DNA of 64,000 nucleotides from positions 27,975,520 to 28,039,519 of the forward strand of contig CM037840.1 of assembly GCA_021234535.1 (NCBI GenBank). The letters are read 5' to 3'. The notes beneath the pieces are model-generated. The model saw only the letters and a list, made by a program, of their open reading frames with translations. It searched no databases and had not been told where the DNA came from. Of the stretch, positions 1-15,800 are shown piece after piece. Numbering within the stretch: the stretch's first letter is position 1; each line of letters opens with the position of its first letter. The translations under genes were made by a program, and so were the position numbers. This DNA is from Stichopus chloronotus. Taxonomy: Eukaryota > Echinodermata > Holothuroidea > Aspidochirotida > Stichopodidae.

Positions 1-807
1 ACGCACTATTCTAATAAACTGACCCATTAGACCCACTAGGGCACAGCGGACTGGCCCAACGCTCCGACGACTTTCTCAGGTAATTCAGTTCTTGAAGGAG
101 CAGTTGTTTGTCGACTAAAAGCGACCACACCCGTATGGAGGAAACCTGTGGTTTATATATTTCAAGTCGGGTGACTGCCAACTTTCCAATTTGGGATGTT
201 ACTGTAAAAAGGTCAGTTCAGATTGAAAAAACTTAAGCTAAGTCTTGGGGGAGATCCCATTCTACTGTGACCCGGCCAAGTCATCAAACCCAGAGCCGGG
301 ACCCTCCCCGTTTCTAAGCTTCCTCGCTTCAGATGCCACCACCTTTATCCACTCGAACACAGCACCGGTAATGATTTATAAGACATGAGAGACAGGGAGG
401 GGCAATCGAGAAAAAAAGTCATCACCAGAGACGGTGACAAAACCAAAACCCATAGTCCTCCCATCATTAACCTCTGTCAGCTCATCCATCCTCCATCAAA
501 GGAGCCTCCAGACAAGATAATATTTGGGGATGGAGAGTATTTCAGACTGAATCCATTCCAGAGGTGTAGTCTACGTGTAATACTGACGAAATTTCACATT
601 GTCGATAACCGCATTTTTTTTGGCTGTCTCATATAATAGTAAGGCTACGCTAGAGATCTATATAGTTCATTTACTGCTGGAGGAGGGGGGGGGGGTATTA
701 AAAGTGATCGCAACATTTTTCCACCTTTCGTGAGAGTAGCCACTTTAGCTTTTTGGAGAATTACACTTGTAGTCCCCCCCCCCCCCCATCAAAGTTAAAC
801 AGGATAC
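1..807. other. Intron or gap 3' of GABA-B1-like exon 10
   Basis: No exon of the receptor and no other gene can be supported here. There are G-rich and C-rich runs near 677-694 and 774-787. The small open frame near 385-636 has no recognisable content. Confidence 0.4.
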
Positions 808-891
808 CTTTCCAAATGACATCACGCAGCCATTTCAGTGGTTCATCTTCCGAAGATGGATCGTACAGTGCAACACGGGTTTCCACGCCGT
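808..891 (-). CDS. GABBR1-like: GABA-B1-like exon 10 (end of VFT)
   Basis: 84 nt (2 + 27 codons + 1), acceptor TTTTTAG and donor GTATCC. GVETRVALYDPSS and LKWLRDVIWK match the last VFT strand and the Trp-containing segment just before the membrane-proximal region. The next exon should begin by completing a Gly codon; I could not find it in bases 1-807. Confidence 0.85.
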
Positions 892-3800
892 CTAAAAACA
901 TCAATAAAACGTCATTAAACAAATATTATCAAGACAATTGTACTCTTTTCTCGTTTTCCTTTTTTAAATACCGAATTTACGTTTTATAACCACAATTGTA
1001 TCTTTCAGCCATCTATTGTTGAATGGTTACACTCTTGAAACAAGTTGAGTCACAAATTGAGCAAAACCAAAAGGCAGATAGCACCAACATTTTCAACACG
1101 ATCATGTTTGGACTGTCGGTAATTATTATATTACTTGCGTGATGTTAAGGACAATATCTCAAGTAACATCATTAGGCCAAATAATTACCAAAGAAATAGA
1201 AAACGAGTAGAGAAAGCTTTTACTTTGATTTTGTTCTAGAACCATATTGCCGGTTCTGCCGCCATCTTCGGTAAACGTCACTGGTCCCTGTATTGAAATA
1301 CAAATTGAATCTGTCAGTCTCGAAAAATCTGCAGTGGGTCCTTTAGAATATGCAGCAAATATGCTCTAAGCCAGGGAGTAATCTCGATTTTGTATCATTA
1401 AAACCTATATTAAAAACTAGAAAAGTAATAAACGAGATGATGTAGTCGAAGCACTCGAGTCATGGAAATGTGGTTAGTGGAGTATAACAGCAGTTGGTAT
1501 GGGATGTGGGGGGGGGGGGGGAACAGACCTACTGCAGCAACCCTTAAAGAATTGAAAAAATTAAAAAGGAGTCTATTTTTTTACTCTTTAGCAGACGACA
1601 CCTATCCGTTATCTGCTTGTCTTATTTACATGACGTTAGAAGACTGAAACTTGAACTGCAATAGAGTTACCAGCCCTCAGTATACATCTTAAAATATCCA
1701 GTCACTATACGCAACCGAACTGTCACATAGCACAAGTGACTGATAAAAGGTTACATAAATATTGCTATTTTCTTGACATACTGCATTAAATGCATCTTCT
1801 TTGAAAACTAAATCTTCATGAAAGTAAGAAAAGCCAGTCGCTGAAAATCAAGTAATCGGCAAGCCTACCGAAACGCCAGAAAAATCCATCGTCCTCATGG
1901 CCTCAAATATGTACGTATATACGTCATTTTCGTAGGTGAATTCAGCGATACTTCGTGGTGGATCTGTTACCATGGTAAGGATAAGGAAACGAATTATATA
2001 ACAAGCAAAGAACAAACATCTCAGAGAGATGACAACTAATCATAAAAAGGAACCGTAATTTTACTAAAAACAACCCAGGAATACACCCCGCTGGACATGT
2101 TGCCATGGGAACGACAAGAAACGACTTGCAGCAAACGAGAATCACAAGCGGGAAGAGAGTAAGTAGAACAATCAATAGGCTATTAAACGTTAGCAGAGTA
2201 GGCTAAGGAGCAATAAATACGTTTAGTACAGTCATAAATTAATACAAAAATGTGTTGAGACTCCATTGTCAAAATAGACCAACCGTTTATTAAACATCTC
2301 ATCTTTTTCATCAGGTACAACAAAGAGAGAGAAGAATATTAAATCGGGACGAAGTCTGAATTTTGGAAGAATATTCCAGACGGTGTATAAAACAACGTAA
2401 CAATAAATACAAAAGTACAGATAATATGTACGAGCATTGACGATAAAGTCGGTTACCGATTCAAAGTAAGTTTAGATTTCTTCCTACATTTGTATCTCCT
2501 TGTTCCAGAGAAACAATTTTGATCATTTAAACAAAAATCAAAAGTGGGTTTCGTATGTAGACAGAAAAGATGTATAAAAGATTTTCTTCGTTTAGCCTGT
2601 GTTTTTAAGTCAACAACATCCGGGGTATTTTATCTTCATTAAACTGCCTCCATTTTAGTAACGTTGACTTGATACGTGCTGGAGTCCCGCTCCTTATTAG
2701 TATGGTTCAAATATACGATATTCACGTAGGAATTATTCACACCCCGTTCTCTCGCTATATCTTGTTAATTAAAATGCAATGTAAAAGTTCAAAACTAATA
2801 GTACTCAATGATGACTTCATTGTCAGTGGTAACGTCTTGTCAAATGGGGGAGGGGGGGATGCTCACCACTGATGCAAAATTAATGATTTTGATTCCACTT
2901 CGATAAGCTGAAAAAATTAACCAGTTTTCAGGTACTTCTAAGGATGAATAATTCGTGGAAAATTACAGGGGCGATTTAAGCGATCTTTAAGCTGTCGATC
3001 AATGGATGAGGGAGGAGGACCAAAAGAGGACTTTAAACTGTAAGATGTCCCTTCTCGTGATCCGTTTCTGATAGAAAAGAAAAAATTGGAGCAATAGACA
3101 ATCTCCTGAAAATTTTTAATACCTTGCTATTACTTTCAATTTTAATAGTTGTGACGAAATTGAAAAATTCATGAGTTCATCAATGTATTTTGCTTGTAAA
3201 TGGTGACGAGTGCTGTAAAGTGTATACACTCTGTCCTATACGGGATGGGCGTACTGGCTGACCTTGTGATTGCAGCACTTCGTTTGCTTCGTGTAACGCC
3301 ATGGCAATGGCCCAAGCGGAGTCGAACCCATACGGTGCAGTCTGGTACGCGGAGTCATTGTGCTGTACTGAAACGGTCTCTCCCAGCAACCGGAAATATT
3401 CATCTGTTGACTAATAACGAATAAAAAACAAAATTAAAAAATAAGAAAAGGAAAATGTAGGTAAGGAATATTTTAGTTTGATTTGTATTTATCGATCTAT
3501 GTAAACCGATATCTATTAATCTATTGATCATGCGATACATTTATCTATCGATCAGTATCATTTAGTGTATGCTTGTGTTTCTACTCTATCGATATCCTTT
3601 TGTGATCTAAATATAGACAAAAACAAATTTTATGGTTTTCTCTAGTGGGAGACGACTAATATACGGTTCACAATCGATAGACAATCTATTTCTAAGTTCT
3701 GTAAATACTTTAAAGGTCACTGTGGTTATTTTCGATACGTATATTACCTGGAACCCCCTCATGCAAAAAGTCAAAAGTACTGTTTCCAAGATTATAGGCG

Positions 3801-6800
3801 CCATGTGTAAAAACGAAAATCGTGTTCTTAAGAGCGTCTTGTTGTCGTTATATAATAGTATTATTTTACCTCAACTGCATTATTATGTAATGTCCACCTT
3901 CTGTTCCAGAAAAATAATGGAATCAGAATTATTTGTAACACTCCCTATATCACCAGCACACTAAACCCTTTTTCAGTGACTTAAAGATCCTCACAATTTT
4001 TTTTTGACATATATAAGAACCAACTGTGAATTTAATGTTAAAGTGGAGTGAAAATTATTTATTACCTCTTAATTATTCCAGTATGTGTACCGTACCGGTA
4101 ATAGTAATTAGCTAATGGTATTCAAATATATTGTACTCGTAACAACCATGCTTTAAACGCTCCGTTCATTCACACTTCACTGTCTGTATTTATACTCTGC
4201 CGTTCAATGGCTTCCAGATTTCGGAATTCTCTTGATCAAGAAACATTTGAAGACGTATTTTACTTAGGTCAGGACTAGATGTTTTTTCCTAAGTTAACAT
4301 CTTTCTATTCTTTACTTTCCTTCTTATTTTCTGTTTCTTTTTTTTTCGGTTAATTTTCTTTACTTTTTGTTTACTTCTTTTTTATTTTGTTCTCTTTGAG
4401 AGGTGGCCTGACCTCAGAAAGCTAAGCTTCCGTCAGGTCTTCCACGCATTCTTTATTGTACTATTGGAAATATTTGTAAATTTTTACCGCCATTTGTTCT
4501 GAATGTGTAAATAAAGTTGATCAAATCAAATCATGTTCTCGCGAGAAGGACAAACATTTCGAACCCTGAGAAATCCTAAATAAAAAGAAAAAGAAAACAA
4601 AAATCATCGTGAGTTTGACGGAAAAGTTTGACACTATCGTGAATAAAGTGAAACGGGGATGGGGTGAGTCAAATACCAGAGAGAAGACTGGGAAGCGTTT
4701 ATCCGTCTCATTTTATGGTACTTTGCTGGTCTAGTTTTCAGAAGTTATACCTCTGAGGTCACCTTTTTCCTTTTTTTTTTAATTTGTGTTCCAGAATTAA
4801 GCGTATATCCAGACTGCCTTCTTGGTAAGGTTACACCTCTGAAAGCAACCTTTTATTTTGTGTGTGTGTGTGGGGGGGGGGGGGGGTTTCAAGACCTAAG
4901 TATACACTCATACCGCCCTCTGATTAATTCACAGGACTTATGAGGGAGGTCAACTCACAATGTTAGCAGAACCACGATCAGGGGATCTGTTCCTGGGATC
5001 GTCTGCGGCTGAGAAGTAACCGTCGATGGCCTCGGTCATTTCTTCGACGGTACAATTGACGTCACTGGTGTCGTGCCACCAATGATTCGAATACCAGCCT
5101 AATGAAGGGGGATAGATTTAAATAAATTATTTTAAAAAATTGCAATTAATGACGTAGATAGGATATTCTTTTTATTATATTTTATATATAGCTATTTTTA
5201 TTGTATATATTTTTTTATATTTTGTCTAAAATCTTTTGTCTGAGGAATACCCCATCACAATACTTGGTAAAGTGGGAAGAGTCATTTTCCAGGGGGGTCT
5301 TTTCACCCTCTCTGGTGACGTCACTGTCACATTACAATGCATCATGTGGATAACGTCTGAAACGATTCACAATTGAGGCAAACGTTACCAAAAGGGTGAA
5401 AGTTACAAAATCAACCTTTCTATTGTGTTCGTATATTATATCACTTACCAGTTCTGCAAAAAAATAAGTTTGACCACTACAGATCCCACTTCAGCACAGT
5501 CAGACAGTTATTTGGTAAAATCTCCTTAAATATGACGATGCATGGTGTGAAGAATCTATGGAGATGTTTAATCAATTGCAGGTCCATAAGCAGTCAGGAG
5601 CACGGGGGCCGCTCCCCCCCCCCCTCCTCGTCCCTTCCACAAAAGACAGTTCCTGGCAAAGGGCCAGACTAGTTGCAACAAGGCTTACCAATGGCAAGAA
5701 ATGACTGGAAATCTTTTAACTGCTTTAATCAAGAAAGCGCCAAGTGCTGATCGATAATCCCAGATATGCGCCATTATTGAAAAATCAGGACTTTGTAAAG
5801 TCTCCTTTAAAACGAATCATTTTTTATTCCCAATAAAGGTGATTCAAATAACTTGAATCTCATATGCTGAGACACAACTTGTTTTCTTCACGAACTGTAA
5901 GCCTTCTCAAATGGTACATCATGAGGTTCTCTTTTTCCCCGAGGAAGTGACAGAGACGCCACGAAAACATAGACTGTTCGTCAGGCAAAGCGAACAGAGT
6001 TTAATTTCAAAGACAAGAATTTACGGTTTTGCAAACGTCGATTCCCGTTTTCCTTTCCGTTGTCTAAATGTTTATCGATTACAGTTTCTTTTTCTTTCTT
6101 TTTTACAAGCAAATTTTCTATTTTTGCCACAACTGTGATTCCGTACTGTAAATTCGAAATGCGGTACATTGCGAAAACGAAGGTCGCGCCAATAATTACT
6201 GTTCACATTTTTGGTGGGGGCGTGTATGAATCTCGGATCATACTTCAATGACATGATATTTCTTTTGAAAAAAAATAGGAAAATACTTAAATTGGAACAT
6301 ACTAAATTTGCTACACATTTGACGCTGACACACATTTGTTTTTAATACTAAATTTGCTACACATTTGACGCTGACACACTTTTTTTTTTTCGTCCCATCT
6401 TTTTTTTTTTGTCTGTTTCCCGTAAAACGATAGACTACCTGTCTTTTAATCTAATTTCTAATCCGGTTCCGTGTTACCTGTTATGATCCAGATGTAACCT
6501 CTACCGTAGAGGCCTTTCTTGTAAGCTTCGCAGAAGACCTTAATTGCGTTGCTCGTGTAAAAGCTACCAAGGATGATTCTTGCTCCATTTCTCTAAAACA
6601 GACAGACAGAGAGTAAGAAAGAACTGCGACGAAAGCTCTTTGAGGGTACTCGAGTATGTAATTAATCGTTATCGAGTGGTGCGTCGGTAACATCTTATGG
6701 CTTGTACCACGTTTAAAAGCGCTTAAAGCAGCAACTTGCGATGGAATAAGGCATTTCACGACGTTTCATTATGCAGTTTGCAGTACACAATACAGACAAC

Positions 6801-9800
6801 AACTTATCAAACTAAGACATTCACTTACCTTTTTTCACACTAACAAAAGTTAATCACACTGAGTAATTTGAGGTATGTACTTGATTCTGAAGCACATATG
6901 CACGTGACAATTTACTTCTTTGATATTGGACCTAATCACATGTAACCAGGGGTTGTCGCCCGTTCAATAGGATTGTCGGTTAGTTGTTTGAACTGACAAA
7001 TGTACTCCACGCTACTCTTATACAATCCGCCTCTATTTTTCAGACATTACTTGTGATTGTTCTGCTGTGATCACACCAACAAAATTTAATTGCTGAGTAA
7101 TTGAGATATGTACTTGGATCTCGAGCACATGTCCTCCTGGTGATGTAATTATTTTATATTAGGCCTTTTCCCATAATCAGGGTTGTCCCCAGTCCAGTTT
7201 GAGTACCCCCTAATTGTTTGAATTGGCAAATGTGCCTCACCGACTTTTGTGGAATCTATCCCATATTTTCATCCGTTCATGATTTTATTTTTCAAACTTT
7301 TTTCAATTTTAATTTTTATATATGCCGATTGCTCGCCCAATACGGTATTTTACAGTGTCTGGGTTAGTGCTGTGAATAGGCCTGCAGTAGCATTCTACTC
7401 CTTCCTAGTGTGTGTGTGTGTGTGTGTGTGCGCGTGTGTGTGTGTGTGTGAGGGTGTGTGCTTGTGTGTGTGTATGCGTGTGTGTGTGTGTTTGTTATGA
7501 TTTCTTGCATTTCGTAATTCGAGGATTTTCATGCTCAAAAGATTCACACTGATGATTTGCGGGCATATAGTTCATGATCAAATGGTATAGTGTGTGTATT
7601 AAAGGTCGATTTTTATTGGTCCTTTTTTTTCTGAAGTTGATAAGTTTAGTGCCGGTTGGTAGCCAGCAATTATATGGCTCACTGCCTTTTCGGCAAGAGC
7701 TAGCGCCGGTTAGGCCCGACCGGCCCCGACTGGCGTTGATTTATAAGCAAACTCTAAAAATAGAGCCATTTACAGATACTTCTCTCACATGTCGTGTCGG
7801 GATTACAGATACAGTATACTATATGACAGCGAAACGGTTGGGAGTACACCAGTGCTCAGTTAGAACTTAGGTAAGCAGGTCATACTAATTCAACGACCTA
7901 TTCAACTTTAAAATGTTCCTAAATACTTTCGGAGTTCATCGCAACTTTGTAGTAACGGAGAGTAGAATCAAAGTGTACAAAACAGAATGTTATACTTTCT
8001 CGACTTTAATTTCACAGCTTTCAAGTAAAATAAAAAAAACTACTTAGATAAGCTCATAATATTTATATCTAAGGTAACTTAGGCCTATTTGTCACTGCGG
8101 TTTGCAACATCGAAGTCACGGACCCAAATTGCTGGTTCAGTGGAAAGATATGTGGAATTATTCATGATAAAGAGGTATTGGGCTGCTTTGTGCAGTCTTC
8201 CACAAACTTTGGTACAATTGCTTGGTTTCGCGAGATATATAAAAAGTATTAGGAACAATGAACAAGTTTCTGAATGAATTGATGTATGAATGGATGACTG
8301 CGTGAAGTGTGAATATATTAGTGTTGACAATGACAATCGATTACTCGCCAGTAATACCGATTACCCTATACCAAAGCTGATTAATCGCTCTCAAAAACAG
8401 AAATATCTCAGAAATATTCCGATTCAGGTAAGGATAGAAAAAAAAGTAGTCGCCACGTTGTCTTCACTTCCACAACAAGTTTTGTTTTCTTTCAGATTTA
8501 TTATATTAAGATTTCCGTTAGAACAATTGGCTTGGATAGCTTAAGAATTTGTAGAAAAAAATGAAAGACAACAGAGCAAGGAAGATCGGGATAGATTTTT
8601 TTTTCAAATGGTGACGATGAAGTCACATATTTAATCAATCAATCAATCAATCAATTAAGAACCTGATGAAGAGTTACACGAGTAATCAACTTTTAGAAAA
8701 ATTTGCAATTGTCAGCACTACGGTATGGTGTATATGAAAAATTACAAATGGGTTATTCTTATCCCGTAAAAATATCAACATAGCAAATCTTCTAAATTAA
8801 TATGGCATACCGGTACTTTACAATCTAGGTGACTTCAGAAAGTGAATATTTTTTAAAGGGGTGTAGGTCATTTTGTTAGTAGTTTAAATGTTGTCTTCTT
8901 TCTGTATACAAGGAATGTCCCCCTGGGGTGGGGAAGAGGAAAGTGTATCTGAATCACTGAATGATTGCATAACTTACATTTATTTATTATTTCTTTCTGT
9001 TCTGTTATCACAATGCTCTTATTCGTTTTATATATGTTCCTCAGAGTATAGTACCATCCGCGCTCTGACCGTGATCCTACTTTCTGCAGTTATACCGTAT
9101 ATTGCTAATGAGACGATCTGCATGTAAAATAAGTACACTACCTTCAGGTTGTCTATTTGAACGGATGGATCTTTCGAGAAACTCTCCGTGGCTATGACTT
9201 CAATTCCATGATCCTTAGCTTCTCTCTGAAAATCTGCCGTTGGCTGCAGTGTCGGGTGATAAAAGCAAAGAAATTGGTCATACAAATACCATAAAACATG
9301 TAACATATAGGGAGGTTTCATGTGACGTCACGCGAGTGTCACTGCCGTGAATTGACGGAAAAACATAGGCATTGGGCCTAAGCTTAGGCCTACTTACAGC
9401 ACATGTGTATCACTATCCATATAAATATTGTGACAAAGTATACTCATTCCCTTCAAAAACCAACGAGACGAGCGATCACGTGATGTTGTTGAAACCCCCT
9501 ATAAAGATTATTCACGTGACGTCATTGGATTTCAGTGTTGCGTAGTGGGAGTCATTGCTCATGCAGAGAAGGTGTTCATCGATACGTGCGCACAACGCGA
9601 CCTTAGTTACAGTTATTGTTACGATGACAATTGGCAGTCAAAATGGACAGACGTTCAGAGCAGTGAGGTCGGTGAATAACCTCTATACACGTATATGAAT
9701 ACGCTACACCGTTAAAGCATACCCTAGTAGTGCCTAAGCACAATTCCCCTTATGTTATCGGTTCCTCACTGGGGAAGTGGGTCTTACGATACCAGTTTTT

Positions 9801-12800
9801 CTTCGAAATACATACATACTTACACACACACACACCCATATACTCGGACCTTGTGAATTTCAGCTGGGAGCCCATTACTTGTTAGAAAACCCAAAAACAC
9901 GTTTGGAAATTTCCACTTCATCTACGAAATGATGTTTTTGAGCCTATGATTTTCCTTGGGGACGGCAATGGCTGTGCAATAACGAGATTACGTATACATA
10001 GAATATTCACTGCTGATTACATACCGATCAATGCTCACACCAAGCACTCTCCTCGGCCAGGTATATTGATCCACCATTTTGTTTTTCTATATTTCTACAT
10101 GTATACAAATTATCTCTATACACATATATGGTTTCAAAACTATCGTACGAGTGCAAGTAAAAAAAAAAAGTGCATGTTTATCAGAACACTTGATGTTGCT
10201 TTTTTCTTTTTATTTGTTTTAATATTTTTTTGGCGACGTGCTCACCACTAGTACAGATTTATTATTCATGACGCCATTACTCACTTAGAAGAGACAGCTC
10301 GGGTTTGAGAGGGAAAATAATTTCACATCGTCATTTCGTGTTCCATCCCCGTTTGAATTAAAGCTATCACATTTGCGATATTAATCCGGAGTACGAAATG
10401 TTGATAATTGGCGAAGAAACGAGCTTCGCGTCCAGATTAATTACTTAATGTCACTTAAATCAAATTAACATTTCTTCGCTATTTTACGCCTTCGCCATAA
10501 CTGAATTGGAGTTGTTTTGATATCCATCATATATATACCGCACATTTATTATGTAAATTTAGTAAAAATCGCTCTTTCGGGCAAATATCTGATGCGTTTA
10601 ACATTCGTTCAGTCACTGACAATATTTATGATAAGTTGTACACAAACTTCATTGGAATTTCGTATTACTTTTTTACTGCGTGCAATATGCGTGTTCCAAA
10701 CAGCGGTCTTGGTATGCATTGATGTACTGGTACACAGAATATAGAGAAAAGCCTTATCTTACAAATGAATGAGCTATAATTTTGGGTTATGGTCAGTTTT
10801 ATAGCCCCAGGATCATGGCGTGGTCCACAGCTTATATCGGCCGTGTCTTAGGTTACTCATGTGTCACATTACACGGTGTCAATAGCTTCAGTGATAACAT
10901 GCACAGTACGTCATGTTTTACCATATATGCATTATGTCTCTGTATATCTGTCTGTCATCAGAAAAATCCACTTCATGATCGGTTTCGTTATTTTGTGGGA
11001 CCTATCAGGAGACGGTATATATCGAAACCAGACCTCAAGCACCAGCGCGCGTACTTATAATATTCAGCTCTTGTTTCAAATGTTGGTAGGTTGTTTGAAT
11101 GGCCCTATGTACAGTCTGCCGTATAACATAAGGTAACATACACTCACAATGGAGAACAGCTCGAAGTTTTCGTGTATGGTAGCTACTTTGGTCCATCCGT
11201 ATGCCTTCAAAAATGCAAACTTGACCGCATTGAGGGACGACTCCACGGGCCACATCCTGAAGAGTAACGGAAAGATGGTGCGGTCCCGTAAGTAAGGCGA
11301 CGACGAGGAGTAAGACATCTTGGGAGAAAAAAGTAAAAACAAAAATATATATTTTAATGAAAAGTCGCAGAAGAATAATCAGCACAATGTTGTGAGATAT
11401 TTAGAGGACAAAGTCAAATACAGATGTCCACCGAAAGATGTCCACCGAAAGACAGATGTCCACCTTGCCATCTTGTCACCTTTCCCCTCACCCTCTTCGC
11501 TCTGTTTCTATCTCCATCTCCGTCCTTCCAGCCAAACTTTTGTAAGATTTTGCCTTAGAAGGCTCTTCGTGAAACTTGTTAGGCAAACTTCACGGCAGCT
11601 TCATTTGCTTTTGATAGTTCAAAGTCTTAAGAACTAATTCCAAACCATATCACAGTAAGAAGCTATATGGTGAGGAGATATATAACGTTTTTACTTTTCT
11701 TGTGACGTTCATTAATGGAAAACTTAATGATTTCTCAAATCAAAAGGTTCAAAGGTTTCAACAACGTAGAAAACGTTGGGGACAATAACAGGTCACATAA
11801 TCACTATGACAACTCATCCCACCCCTCGCCTCTCTAAGAAAGAAAGGATGGAGTGAGGGTCACGAATGATGAAATTCAATATAGCGTATACCTGGCTGGG
11901 CTAATGAGCCTTGTCTTTATTGACAGGGATGAACCACAACCAAGAAAACAAAATACCCCAGGTATGGAAGACTTTAGACAATTCGTTTTCTCATATTTTG
12001 CTTAATTATTCTTCTTAAGTTCTTAATTCAGTAAAAATGCAACATTGTTTAATTAACTACGGTGGTCCTAAGGTGACATGCGAGAGGTAGTGATATTACA
12101 GTGGGGCTTCTAACTGGACAAAAAAAAAATACATTATTGTCGACAGGATTTGCCGATGTGTCGGGTTACCAAAAACGGTAATATTTCACAATAATTTGAT
12201 TTTTTTCAGATATATACCGTTTTACCGTTATCTCAGTTAAAGACAATTGATATCGAATTATCTCAATTTCTGGAGTTATGGCACGCTAGGAGAACCGTAG
12301 AAGGAAAATAGGCGGGAACAAACCTGGACGAGATTGAAGTAATGTGACGACCTGGCTGTCGGTTGGGTGACCGTTGAACAGGCTGCACCGAGAATCATGA
12401 CGTATTTCACGGAATCGTTGTACAACGATTTGTACATCTCATATATGCCTTTACCTGCGTCACACTTTCAAAGTGTAAATACGAGAAGGAAGAAGACGTA
12501 AAAACCGATGTTGCCCAGATGGATAAAAGCGAAGGGGGACGAGGGAGAGGGGGGAGGGGGGAATAAGCCTAAAAGTATGAGTACCATTTGTACTTCTGCT
12601 AGCCCTCAAAACTTTTGCAGAAAACATCGTGGATCAATCACAAAACTCCTTTACAGAAAAAAGTAAGCTTACTAGCTGATCATAGTGATTTTCAATGAAG
12701 AAGATATGATGAGACAGTGTAGGCAACCTTTAACAAAACGTTCTAAGAAGTAAAGATAACATATACAATACAATAACATCACGTGACACCCCTGACACCG

Positions 12801-15800
12801 TCAATTCATTGGGTACCGTAGTTTCAATAAGTCTTTGTACGACTGTTAGTGAGCGTATCAAAATTCCTTTTGAACGCTATCGTTTGCACGTGAAGTTATC
12901 ACGTGGCAAACTAGCTGAAGTTATCGATGGCCTTGGCTGGTGTTAAGACAACCAGTGACTACTGTAATTACCCGACAATTTTCTTTGTTCTTAATACGGT
13001 AATTTCAGATGGATTAAGGAACAGATCCATTGGGTCGTCATGAATAGATTAGTCTAAGAGAACCAATTTTTTTGAAAGGATCAGCCTTCGGTTTTAGTGA
13101 TGTTGCAACATTTAAGGTAATTGGTCGGCGTCTGATTGAATTTCATAACGCGTCAAGTCTCCTTTTGATCAATTTTCAGCAGATCCTACTAGGTCACGGC
13201 TTCTTTGCAGGTATTAGTCGGTAAATTAATTAATATTAAGATACCAAAGAGGTACATACACACACGCGCTACTGATGTTTCATTGATGCTTGCAAAGAGT
13301 GACTGTAAATTAATGACGTTTGCAGAGAATTATCAAGAAGAGAACGACGTCGATGAAGATATTAAAGAGGCTCATTGAGTTGTTTCGTGAAATTCACTCA
13401 ATTTTTCTAAACCGGTCAAGTTTCCTTCACATACTAATGACAAACAGTCAAACTAAAAGGATCCCAAAGTTTTACATACGTTGGAACATTAATGAGTGAG
13501 TAACCAACGATTAAATTTGGTTTTTGAAACTTCGTGACCAGACATTTTCACATTAGTACATTCACATGCACACAATCAGAGCAAGTAACGGTTAAAAAAA
13601 TTGAAAAAATTGACAGTTTTCATATAACTATTGGATGTGAAACTTGATTAATTATGCTGATTGTTAATATTGTCGTGTGTTTGTATACTTCAAAATCACC
13701 ACAATCTTTACTGATATCAACTCAATAGCCCCTTTAACGAAAAGACGTATCACCTTCAAAGTGCTTCAATATCAAGAAATTTAGTGCGTTTAGAAAAGAG
13801 CTGACTTCAGTCAGAAATTGGCGAAGTAAAAAAAAAACCTAAGAGGTAATCCTTTGAAACTTTGTTTCTATCTATTACCGTCCTTGAGATACGGCATTTC
13901 CAAGTTAGATGAGAATGCAAACAGACTATGTAGAGTGTTGCACAGTGTCAGTATTTCTCTTTTTTCGCCAATATATATTGTCTTTTGGTTACTTAATTAT
14001 TGAGTTTCATAATACATCGTAATTGGCAGATCGGTCGCTTTTCCTCATCAAAGGATGCAGCCGAGCATTCCTAGGAACACTTGAATGTAATAACAACCTA
14101 ACATGCGTACGTAATGAAAAAGCTCCCAATATAAGGTTGAAAATCAGGAAAGTTGTAAGATATCGAGAAAAAGCTAATTACTGGTGTGAAATAAACTGAA
14201 ATCGAAGTCAATAACCAGTTTGGTAAACCCTTAAACGGCAGAGACATGTGCTTGACTTTCTTTCCTAAAATTAAAGAGAAGAGATATGCATCAACATTTG
14301 AAAATACAGAAATAGTCAAAGTCTTTAAAGTCAGAGGCTAGACCACGAGTTTTGTTTTTTATGTTAATTCAAGTGATTGCGTGCGAAGACAAAATGTAAC
14401 AACATTGAAATTTCGAGATTAAAAGTTTGGCAAGATTTTTAATTGCACCCTTCAGAGAATTTTGGGAAATAAATATATTTCATGTCGTTAATTCTGCCAT
14501 ATGATTTAAAATTTCCTAACATAACAACTAAACATCTAAAATACGATCGTATAGTGGTTGACAGTTAAGGTTCAAATCAACCGTGCAAAAAAGCAATGGT
14601 AAGTATACTACGGTAGTGGTGATAGTATTGAATATTCATGTTTGTCAAAACAACTCAGGATCGCTGGCGCCGCAATGACGTGATCAGTTTGTAGATTATT
14701 TCTTAACACAGTACTCCCTTTAATCTTCCTTGTAATACTATAATTCAAATAGCGAAGACTTGAGTGTATTTTTGACACATCACTTAGCACCTACAGCAGT
14801 GAAACCTGTACTGTTGCATATTCATTATAGTAAGAACCGTGACTTTTTCACGAATGATTTCTGTTTTTTTTTTTTTCTGTTTTTTTTTAACATTTTCTTC
14901 AAATCCCGTTGCTTTTCAAAGTAGTTACTGTCATTTTGGTTCGATGAAAGTCGTAGTCTGTCCACGTACAACCTCGGGTGTACATTTGGGATTAAACATA
15001 ATCTTACCTTTCTGGTTTTTCAGTTATCAGCAATCACTTTAATGAAAGAAGCAAATACAAAGACAGTGGTAGAGCTTGAAGTTAATTTCAATGCAGTGTT
15101 GTGTTTCGTGATTTTTGTTGAACTAATCACCATTTTCGTAAATATCTTCATTTTTTTCACTTAAAATGAACTCGAAACCCATTTAGCAGCTGCTCACAGA
15201 AAACAAAAGGTAGTTCAGTCTTTTTTTCCCCCTAATCAATGCTTTGATGTGGAAATGAGTAAGGTGAGAGCTTGCTTAAAGGGGGTCACTGAGTACATGT
15301 CATACCAATGATAATTTGAATGTAAGGCATTGAATTCCTAAGAAATTGAAGAAAAGGAAATCATTCCCTGTAGCAGCTTTCCAACGTAACTTTGTAGCAA
15401 ATCAGAAACACAAAATAGGGTTATCCCAAGATCATATTACAGGATAACCCTAGTTTGGGATTTTGTGTGTGTGTGCGTGTGGGTGCGTGTGTGTGTGCGG
15501 CTGTGTCAAAGCTATGCCTTTAAAACAAATATTATCACATGATTTAATCACGCTTGAATTAGTTGCAAAACATTTCAAATCTTTTTCATGACTGAAATCG
15601 AGAAATTTAGATTATTAATATTGGTTAACGAACGTTAACGAACGAAAGAAAAAAAAATACACATATGTATAGGCAAATTTCACATAATACCAAATAAGCA
15701 TTGGATGGTGGTAGAGAAATTTTAAATTTTTCAATGTAAATTGTGTTACTTTTAAAGTTAGACTTTCATGTGCGGTATCGTAATTAAAGTTGACTTTAGT

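Noticed and set aside
385..636. 83-codon plus-strand frame with PPSKEPPDK as a possible missing receptor exon
   Set aside because: The receptor is on the minus strand and no minus-strand acceptor with the needed phase encodes the expected segment here.
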